In this document: one piece after another, positions 37,266 through 45,000 of the stretch
How the letters are laid out: the number at the start of each line of letters is the position of its first letter
How positions within the stretch are numbered: position 1 is the first letter of the stretch
From: Glandiceps talaboti
Taxonomy: Eukaryota > Hemichordata > Enteropneusta > Spengelidae
Assembly: GCF_964340395.1 (NCBI RefSeq)
Contig: NC_135561.1
Span: 16,632,961-16,677,960 of the forward strand
Length of the DNA: 45,000 nucleotides
Direction: 5' to 3'
Made by a program: the position numbers and the translations under genes
Notes under the pieces: generated by a model
Told to the model about the DNA's origin: nothing
What the model saw: the letters and a program-made list of their open reading frames with translations, nothing else
Database searches by the model: none

Positions 37266-38334
37266 CCAACCATAAATCCTTCGAAATACATAGTATGGCA
37301 TCGTAAGCCCTATGTTATAAGGTGATATCAATTTATTGAAGGAAGTGGGCAAACAGATCAGTCATCACGATGTTTTGCTTCCTTGTCGATCGTTATTACA
37401 TATACTGTTGCTTTTTTAAATACTTACACATGCTTTCAATGAAAATGCATCGTACAACTTTATTATAGGGTTTAACAAAAAGGGCTGTACGACTTGTTAA
37501 TTAATCTAACGTTAAGCAAGATCAATCATGGATATGGCGGGTTCGTTAGAAAATAAATGCAATTGCAAAATCTTGAGTGTCATAGATGGTACACTATTTC
37601 ATACAACATATTGTATGATACATGAAGGTATCGATCTCCATAATGCGAGAACACCAGACTGACGTCTTCATAGTGTGCTCGTGGTGTTTTCTGCGGTCGT
37701 ATTTTTTAAGACAAAAGCGAGTGAACGAGCAGCTGCATAAGCACTGCATAGACGAGTTATTCGTTATCGGATACCAAGAGCATAAATAATTGATAGTGTC
37801 CCGCTGGTCATGTCAGTCGAATTTAACTCAAATATCATCTACATGGTTTAATCTCCAGGGTTGAGAGATTATTTTGATTCGAAAGAAGCCTTTTTTTATG
37901 ATGTTTGTTTTTTTTAATTTTGGGATCGGATTAAGTTGCGTGTTTATATATTTTTGTAATCTTATTTTGGCCGCAAACCCATCTTTCTATACTGTCTGGG
38001 GATATTAAGAATATTGTACGTTTATGATGGGTAACATTATATGCTAAAGGGTAAAGAATAGTTCAGCACGTGAACTACTTTGCAGCAGCAAATTTGAGAC
38101 ATTATCTTAAAGGGATTAAGCGTTTCGGTTATAATTCTTTGTCGAATTAATACATAATATTACGCGAACTAACAATATCATGTTCGATAAAGGTTACACA
38201 TTTACTTAATTATATTAAGCTTTGTTAAAGACGATGTTGACAATTTTAGTTCGCTCTCCTCATACAGAAGATATCTCCGAGATTATTCTCGAAATTAAAT
38301 ACTTAGGTGTTATACCCTAATAGTGTTGTTCTTT
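37266..38334. other. Sequence without recognisable features
   Basis: A weak inverted pair (AGAACACCA near 37648 and TGGTGTTTTCT near 37682) is the only structure noticed. Confidence 0.4.
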
Positions 38335-38429
38335 CAGCCAAGGAAAATACGAGTGCCCGAGGAGCAATTGTCACTACACGTCTAGCGACTCGTAGTGACA
38401 ACCTGTAGGTCAAAAGTATTTTCCGGCAG
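38335..38429. mobile_element. Nested palindrome, MITE or foldback candidate
   Basis: The outer arms are CAGCCAAGGAAAATAC and GTATTTTCCGGCAG. The inner arms are TTGTCACTAC (38368) and GTAGTGACAA (ending 38401). The total is about 95 bp with no coding sequence. The ends look like terminal inverted repeats, with no clear target duplication. Confidence 0.55.
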
Positions 38430-38729
38430 AAAGAAGAAAAGTATTGAAGAAAAACATAATAATATGAGCGCTAGTAATATCAAAGAACAAGTCTTCACAG
38501 AAAACACAGTCACATCTCCAAATACCCTACATCTATGTTGTTGAATGGAGACATGATTTAAAAGAAATTGGTGGCAACAAATAAATTGTGCAAAGTGTCT
38601 GTGTATCCGGGAAATTCCTGAGCACCGAAAGTAATACATGTGTATGTTCTGAATTACCTATAGACATGATCTAAAAGACATTAGCCACACATAATTGCTA
38701 TAAGGTGTTTGCAATATGTAAGTAATAGC

Positions 38730-39375
38730 TTAGTTTTGATGGTCTACCCTGTAGGTCAAGGTAAATGGCAATAGTCACTCATACAAGACAGCCTTCTATG
38801 ATTCTATAGCGTTAGACATGTATTGAAGTTTTCGAGTTCGGCAGTAATATAGTGATAATTTTTACTACTCAGAAATTACAATCCAAATATAATGCTGGTG
38901 TATACTTCTTTTCTTCAATAATACTTGTAAATTTGAACACTGTTTTACCTGTTCAGTAAAGATGCATGGTAAAAAGACCAGTTTTGTTTTCAATCTTAAC
39001 AGAGATTGCCATTATGTAAACACTACAATGTGTCAATTAGATTGCTTTTGATAATTGACCCTGAAATACAAGGTTAAAGGTCAATGTCTCAAAAGATATC
39101 TCGCATCTGATGAGGATATACACTTAAATGGAGTCTCTATGTATTACAGTTTTGAGTTATGCAGTAAATAATGATTTTTAACTACAAAACATGGCTGCCA
39201 TTCAGTACAAGCACCTAAAATATGCTTATGTATATTTTTTCTCTCTTCAATATTACTTGTAAACACAATTGAAAATAAATTGGCAATATGTATATACTAC
39301 GATATGTCTGTGATAAGCAGGAACTGGCTTGATTTTGATAATTGACCCTGGGGGTAAAGGTCAACGACAATTTAA
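38730..39375 (+). repeat. Tandem repeat, period about 300 bp, about 2.1 copies
   Basis: Matching blocks are ATGTATTGAAGTTTTCGAGTT against ATGTATTACAGTTTTGAGTT, GCAGTAATATAGTGATAATTT against GCAGTAAATAATGATTTTTA, TCTTCAATAATACTTGTAAA against TCTTCAATATTACTTGTAAA, and TTGATAATTGACCCTG twice (about 39050 and 39337). GGTCAA motifs mark the unit ends. Related pieces lie at 4255-4380. Confidence 0.7.
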
Positions 39376-39470
39376 AAAGGTTTTGACTCATATTTCGAAC
39401 ACAGCAGTACCAGTGACGTAGACACGCGTTGTCATGACGTAGACCGACCAGGGTGTATATTCCACTCTTG
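39367..39470 (+). repeat. Dispersed repeat, pair of the copy at 5102-5214
   Basis: Contains GACAATTT, GTTTTGACTCATATTTCGAA, two GACGTAGAC copies about 22 bases apart and a CTGTT end. It abuts the tandem repeat at 38730-39375, in the same order as 4255-5214, so both places may carry pieces of one longer repeat. Confidence 0.65.
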
Positions 39471-40276
39471 CCTGTTAGTTTGAAAGGGTTACTGTGATGT
39501 CATTCTGTTCACAATTCTATAGGGTATATCATTCTAACAGAAATATCTGCAATCAACTGAAAAAAAAATAATCATCGATGGAATATCATACTGCATGGAA
39601 GTTACATTAGGTAACTGAAAACTGATTTCTTTATCGCATCGGCGACATATTCATAAAATATATATTTTCATTTCAAGGGCCACGATTTTATTATTTGATG
39701 ACACAATCCTATTAATAATTCATAAAATCGGCGATATCGCGACAGGGTAATACAAAGCACACACCAGGCATTCCATTTGAACACTTGGGCATCAATCGAT
39801 TTAAAAAATCTTTTAATCACGACCTAAGTACTCGTATATAACACGACCCCAATTCTTTGAACCTCCGAGTTTTATACTGTAACATATAGCCATGCCTGCT
39901 CTTGGTTCATCTATAAAAAATCGATAACATTCCCTCGGAACATAACTATAGTTTACGTTTTTATTTCGAAAAACTCTTTTTGAAAAGCTATTAGAGTTAT
40001 CACCAAACAAGTTTCTCAAGGGCATACACGCATCCCCTATATGTTTCTGATTTATGTGAGGCGACTTACACGATAACAGATTGCATGACTCATTGTTTTC
40101 GTGTGTTCAAAATGATATTGTGTTCTATATATATTTATTAACCCATATTACATATACCATGAATACCCTATAACTGATTCCATAACCTCCTTCCGTGTTG
40201 TGTTATGGATATACTAAGAAATAGAAGTAGGAAAACATTACTGCTGCAGAGTACAACTCTTATATCTCGATATTGT
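39471..40276. other. Sequence without recognisable features
   Basis: A+T-rich. A minus-strand frame of 70 codons at 39813-40025 has no recognised motif. Confidence 0.4.
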
Positions 40277-40393
40277 ATTATTATTATTATTATTATTACA
40301 GCCTTTAACTCGGACAACAACGTCCATATAAATATATGTGACAGAAAAGCTATATGACTGGTGTTCTTAAATATAAGAATCTTAACATATAAA
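40277..40393 (-). mobile_element. LINE 3' UTR with (TAA)n tail
   Basis: On the minus strand, after the predicted original stop at 40394-40396, about 95 bases lead to GAGTTAAAGGCTG and then seven TAA units ending at 40277. A trinucleotide TAA-type tail is known from some LINE groups (for example I elements). It sets the 3' limit of this insertion. Confidence 0.75.
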
Positions 40394-41308
40394 TTAAACA
40401 AAAAGTAACTTGTCCCATAATTCCACCATATGGGATCTGAAGTACAGTAAATCACATGTACATCTAACTATGCTGTTACAACTTACTGAGAGTCGTCTTC
40501 TCAAACTAAACACTTACTTTCTCATGAGGGCATCAAACGTATACATACTATTCGATACGAACATAGAGCCTGCACTACTTCGTTTATCACAACCTAACAA
40601 TAGGCGTGCAGCATTGTTATATGCAACTTTCAATTTTCTCATTATCCTTTCCGTATGGTTGAGCCATAGTGGCCCTCCATACAAATGGTAGCAATATGTT
40701 TTAAACAAAATACACTTTACATTAAAGGTACATTTTGAGAATTTTCTCATAAGCATATTAGCAGATATATAACAAGATCTGATCTGCCGTTCAATGTCAT
40801 CATCGTCTCGAAAGTTATTAGTCAACAAGAAACCCAGATGTTTTTTCCTAGCAACAACCCCTAGTCTAACTCCATTCAAGTATATTGAAGGAATACGACG
40901 AATCTTAGTTTGGGCTAGAGTAACACACATACAATTGTTCTTCTTGCTGTTAAATAGAATTTCATGAGTCTCACCATAGGTACTGCATATATTAATCAGT
41001 TTCTGTGTTCCCTTGGCAGGAGGACTTATAAGACAAAAATCATCTGCGTACATTAAATGATTTGTGAAAATACCTCCAATATTACAACCTGTTTTCGAGT
41101 TACACAACAGAACACTTAAATAATCAACGTAAACATTAAAAAGCTTTGGGGATAAAATCCCACCCTGTTTTACACCATAAGTGACTGTAAAGCCACCAGA
41201 AGTATGTGCACCCCATCCAATAACGATGTGCTGTGTCCTATACCAAGTAACAAGAAATCTAACAAAAAACACAGGGACATTACATCTACTTGAATAAAGT
41301 CCGTCATG
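40394..41308 (-). pseudogene. 5'-truncated LINE reverse transcriptase with catalytic YADD and a nonsense codon
   Basis: The minus-strand frame is open from 41311 down to a TAA at 40514-40516, then continues in the same frame for 39 more codons to TAA at 40394-40396. Those 39 codons (VFSLRRRLSVSCNSIV… ending LWDKLLFV) look like a natural C-terminus, so the internal TAA is a nonsense mutation. Domains: FFVRFLVTWYRTQ, then GVKQGGILSPKLFNVYVDYL (palm), MYADDFCLISPP with the catalytic aspartates, LFNSKKN, a KKHLGFLL thumb block, and a C-terminal region with ANMLMRKF and KLKVAYNNAARLL. The endonuclease and N-terminal palm are missing; recognisable RT sequence starts near 41284. It belongs to a non-LTR group (CR1/L2/Rex-like is my guess), distinct from the fragment at 30871-31677. 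Confidence 0.92.
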
Positions 41309-41352
41309 AAATTAATGCTCTGTTCGTGAACAAGTGTCGTCATTGCTGTCAT

Positions 41353-41375
41353 GACTGTGGATGACGTCCACAGTC
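41353..41375. other. Perfect 9-bp-stem hairpin with CRE-like loop
   Basis: GACTGTGGA, loop TGACG, TCCACAGTC. It is located about 70 bases from the 5' truncation of the LINE. No function is known to me. Confidence 0.5.
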
Positions 41376-42109
41376 CAGACACATACTTATTCTTGCCTGA
41401 GAGGGCGCTGTTTCGCAAGATACTAAGGGTGGGCGAAATAAAAAAATATATGTTTATCTTGATGTCGGAGCTGGAAGTTTGGGTCGGGTGGGTAATGAAA
41501 CACCAAAAAAGAAATAGGGTCAACTTAAAAGGAGAAACAGAAAAGAATAGGGTCATCAACCTAAAAGGAGACAATGAAGATCAGAGAATAGTGGTAAAGG
41601 TAGAGAGAGGGGTAGAAGAGGAAAGTATGGCCGAACAGAAGTTTTCATTTTTTATGGGAACCTTCAGTAACCATATGGAGGAGGGCCTGGGAAATTAGAG
41701 GTGGGTCATTTTTACAAATTGGTCCTCGGGGAGGACCATATTTCAGAAATGGAAAATTAGGGGATGGTCACATGTTACTTTGACTCATATTTTAGAATAT
41801 AAGTTTGCATTATTGTGTGATTTTGGCATGATTCCACCGCTGCCACCGGTTTGAAATCATACTGCTACCATATCTCATACTTGCATCATAGTAAAGCAAT
41901 ATCACATATCAATGAAATGCAGAAGTAAATTAGCTGTGGTGTGAAGAGAGGCGTGGGTCTCACAGTAGTCAAGGGGGAACAGCAATGCAGGATATTGGGG
42001 ATAAGAATATAATGGAGATGTTGACTTGCAGTTGTCAGTTGTGCACTCATCTAGACCTTGGGAGCCCTAGCCTTTATCTCAATCAATTAAATTTACATAC
42101 TGGCTTTGA
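41376..42109 (+). other. Purine-rich sequence with short tandem repeat and hairpin
   Basis: A 33-bp period pair (AATAGGGTCA at 41513 and 41546, each followed by TAAAAGGAGA) lies in an open frame of 115 codons (41351-41698). The frame's charged, Lys/Glu-rich product follows from the purine-rich strand and is not recognised. GGTCCTCGGGGAGGACC at 41721-41737 forms a 7-bp stem with a 3-base loop. G runs and repeated GGTCA..TTT strings suggest an unclassified repeat extending to about 42420. Confidence 0.35.
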
Positions 42110-42270
42110 TTTAATACAAACACAAACTCACTCTGGTGGGAAACAATAAATGCCTTTATAAACTATCAATGTGATGGGATCTTACTACAGAAAAATCCCC
42201 TGTCTCTAGTGGGATTCGAGCTCGGGTCCTCCTGCCTACTAATGTTGAGCTCTAACAAATATACCATAGA
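42110..42270 (-). repeat. tRNA-derived SINE-like element, copy 2
   Basis: On the minus strand TAGAGCTCAACATTAGTAGG resembles a polymerase III A box region and GAGCTCGAATCC (42213-42224) a B box, about 30 bases apart as in tRNA heads. CACTAGAGACAGGGGATTTT and TCTGTAGTAAG follow, shared with the piece at 21385-21420. The tail is not sharply defined. Too degenerate for a functional tRNA. Confidence 0.55.
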
Positions 42271-43180
42271 GAAGCGGTATGAAATATTTGAACAGGGGGG
42301 GGGGGGGGTCATATTTTAGAGAACGGAAATTGGGGGAGGTTCGCTTTTTAGCACAACGGCCTAGTGGAAGGCAGGGTCACACTTTATGTCACAGACTGGG
42401 CTTGATTTCCCCCGGCCCTCCCCCTTATAATTACTAAAGGCTCCCTAAGGACGTTGGTTAATGTATTTCTCCATTGAAGTATGTATGCATTAGCAACCCA
42501 GTAGTCATTTTGTACCAAACATCCGCAACTTAAAACCACAAGGCCTAGCTGACAGTAAGTAAATGATGAAAATTACATATAGCTGATGATTGTATCGAGA
42601 CGAAAGATAAGACAAAACCGTATATTGGAAAAATGTTGAATGTGCATTACGTACTACACTCATTACATGTTGTTTTGTAGCATGTTAAGAAGTGATCAAT
42701 ATGGGACAACGTAACGATGAAAACTGGTGAAATCCCACACAATTCCAGATAGACATCTCCAAGTCATTAAGAGACTCATAAGTACACGCGGACTGTCTGT
42801 GTAACTATTCGTATGCCAAACTTGACAATTATAACAAAAGACTGGTATCATTTTAATTGTTTCCTTGTGATTTGAACAGCTGAATTGCCGTATTTATTGC
42901 ATTTTAGACTTTCAATTATACGTTTTGAACCCTGGCTATGTCAATAAATTCAAAGTTGTCAACTTGATTTCAATAATATATAATAAGATCGTCCTGAAAA
43001 ACAGAAAATGTTACATCTTCTATTCCCAAAATTGATGTATTTCCCCTTTAAATGAGTATTTAGACACATTTCTTTTATCATCTTCATTTGAAAGACACGC
43101 CATTCTAGGACACTACATACCACAACAAAATCCAACAGGCAATAATAACACCTTGAGAAAGAGTTGAAAGGCCCTATCTA
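42271..43180. other. G-run repeat remnant then unique sequence
   Basis: A run of about 15 G at 42295-42308 is followed by GGTCATATTTTAGAG and GGGTCACACTTTATG, which echo strings at 41740-41800. From about 42480 nothing is recognisable. Confidence 0.35.
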
Positions 43181-43189
43181 TGCTCAGTA

Positions 43190-43320
43190 TTCAGGAGCCT
43201 TCCGTAACTGTACGACACATCCGCACTGGAAACTGTTGCTCAATAAAGTGATTGATTGATCGGTTGGTTGGTTGGTTGGTTGGTTGGTCGATCGATCGAT
43301 CGATCGATATGATTGATTGG

Positions 43321-43357
<37 letters not shown>
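43190..43357 (+). repeat. LINE-like 3' end running into (TTGA)n (GGTT)n (CGAT)n arrays
   Basis: GCACTGGAAACTGTTGCTC, then AATAAAGTGATTGATTGAT, is followed by GGTT units (43261-43287), CGAT units (43288-43308), and TTGA units (to 43357). An AATAAA signal followed by a 4-base tail repeat is typical of CR1/L2-type 3' ends, so the array may have grown from a LINE tail. No coding sequence remains. Confidence 0.5.
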
Positions 43358-43358
<1 letters not shown>

Positions 43359-45000
43359 TCAATCATATGTAGCATTTTGACAGTAAGTGCAAATTATAAT
43401 GTTTTCCTGTTACTGTTTGAACAGTTGTTTCATCAGCTGATTGCACAACGGTTGTAAATGTTACGTTTTTAGGTAAAGATGGGGCAATTTTGATATGATT
43501 TAAATTCTTCAGAGGAATATTATATATAAACACCTGCACGTGAAGTGAACGTTTCAGTTTACAATGCATGATATTATTTTGTTATTGATACCAAGTGGTG
43601 AAATAATCACATTACTCTCCCAAGGACATATTAATAAGTTAATATTTAAACTCTTTTAACAGATATTGGATGCTGCTTGCGTGCTTCCTGACTTTTGACG
43701 ATCGAATCACTGAATGCACACCAATGTATAGTTGATCAAATATTTGATGTAATGACTAAAGTAGTCTAGAGACAGGAGTCAATTTTTCGCTTTATATCTT
43801 TACGCAGTATTTCAAGCAACGCTCTGGTATAAAAGTTTAACACATACAAACGTGCTTATCATATGATATCTGTCTGAAAGTGTTAGTTGGTATATATATC
43901 TCTAAACAAACTGTCTGTTCTCAAAGCGTATAGCTGTCATATCCACACGGATCATTATCTTCCTGTCATATTTATATTTTTAGGCGTTTTATTTTTTTTT
44001 CCTTCAGCTAATAGACATAAAATGTTTAAAACATTTGCGATACGAAATTTCGAGAATTGTATCAATATGATTTTTCCATGGTTACCCCATTTTTTGTGTA
44101 CATGAACCTCAAACCGAAAACGTCAGTGGGTTAGTAAATTTCGGAACGGTATCATTGATATCTTATGCACCTTTCTCTATTACTGATTTGGCACGATTTT
44201 CTACAAATGTGAATGTGGTATTTATATGAGCTCGTCTTCTCGGTTTTGGCCAAATATTCAAAACATGGTACAGTAATCTTTGTATGTAATGCAACACGAA
44301 CAACATAACAGATAACTTATTCCTGCTTCCTGTGTCTGATTTTTTTTGATGGCCAGCACCATTTTACCAGACAGCAACATTTTAACACTAAATCTTTACT
44401 TTTCCGGTAAATGAGTCCTTTAAATCATAGCATGGCAAACGTGTAGGTCTCTACAAGCTCAACAATATTTAACGAAGCAGGTAAGAGTAAACTGTTCTTT
44501 TTTATATCCTAAGAAAGCAATGTCCTTATTTTAATAAACCGGTGATCATTGATTCGTGTTGAAAGAAGGTTAATTAGCTATGAAGCGTGGATTAAAGTGA
44601 TAATAAAACCAAACACATTAGTCTTCAAGATACAAAATATACAAATATTAATCATATACCCGTTTCCTGGTTACGTCAACGGCTTTCAATCATGACGATC
44701 GACTGAATATACTCGACCCTAATGTACAACGGATTACTTTTTACGATACAAGGGGGGGGGGGGATTGCTATGTGCAAGAAAGGCTACACGATCATTAATT
44801 CCACGCCAGGTAATTTTCCAAATTCACATAAAATGATGGAATCGTGTATTCACCTGATATAATTTGTTAATGCTGATTTTACGACAGGTAGCAAGGAAAA
44901 TTTATCTTGCGTTAAACCTAGACTATGAAAGGAAACTCAGCCGATAGAATAATCTCATCAGTACGTTTTGATATCATTTATTATAAAAAAAAGGCAATGT
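43358..45000. other. A+T-rich sequence without recognisable genes
   Basis: A G run of about 13 at 44751-44763 is the only notable item. Open frames are of chance size. Confidence 0.45.

Noticed and set aside
41281-41350. Possible 5' inversion (twin priming) of the LINE, since the plus strand reads NKVRHEINALFVNKC
   Set aside because: The resemblance to an upstream RT block is short, without further support downstream; chance is more likely.
41351-41698. Open frame of 115 codons on the plus strand with a Lys/Glu-rich product
   Set aside because: The purine-rich strand and a 33-bp repeat explain its composition; no domain is recognisable and the region looks like non-coding repeat.

Overview
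This is an A+T-rich eukaryotic window, almost certainly nuclear DNA of a metazoan and most plausibly a marine invertebrate (a lophotrochozoan such as a mollusc would fit). The reasons are very long, pure simple repeats (TA, GATA, CAGA, CATA, ATGT, GA, AC), two decayed non-LTR (LINE) reverse-transcriptase fragments, many short inverted-repeat DNA elements, tRNA-derived SINE-like pieces, and the absence of dense coding sequence, operons or ribosome binding sites. The species is not identifiable by eye. No host protein-coding gene could be supported. Apart from the two RT fragments, the open frames are short and are mostly translations of simple repeats or transposon ends. The window reads as intergenic or intronic sequence.

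Layout. 1-4.2 kb: plain A+T-rich DNA with a LINE-like 3' tail near the start. 4.25-5.2 kb: pieces of a dispersed repeat also present at 38.7-39.5 kb. 6.4-6.85 kb: first copy of a ~405-bp inverted-repeat transposon (here 'family A'). 7.46-7.58 kb: compact foldback element. 9.0-12.5 kb: old tandem duplication of a ~1.65-1.85 kb unit, each copy carrying a different large microsatellite at the same internal place. 13.7-14.5 kb: cluster with a second inverted-repeat family ('family B'), a 210-bp element with a perfect 8-bp target duplication (hAT-like), and a ~62-bp tandem repeat carrying ATGCAAAT octamers. 16.6 kb: GA and CAGA arrays. 21.4-23.05 kb: SINE-like piece, second family B copy, and a G+C-rich cluster of palindromes. 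24.6 kb: LINE 3' tail. 24.8-30 kb: largely repeat-free. 30.1-32.1 kb: nested locus in which ~115-bp inverted arms enclose TA arrays, the second family A copy and a LINE RT C-terminal fragment. 34.96-36.33 kb: ~315-bp inverted arms enclosing an ATGT array. 36.9-39.5 kb: tandem repeats and a nested palindrome. 40.28-41.31 kb: minus-strand LINE RT pseudogene containing YADD, with a TAA-repeat tail. 42.1-42.3 kb: second SINE-like piece. 43.2 kb: LINE-like tail running into TTGA/GGTT/CGAT arrays. The remainder is plain.

Nothing here forms a pathway. The content is a history of transposition, duplication and microsatellite growth. The most interesting items are family A, with six sites phased at ~30 bp and kept at identical spacing in both copies, the family A copy butted against a LINE fragment inside inverted arms, and the repeated association of microsatellites with duplicated or inverted flanks. 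All identities are by eye; no search or alignment program was run.
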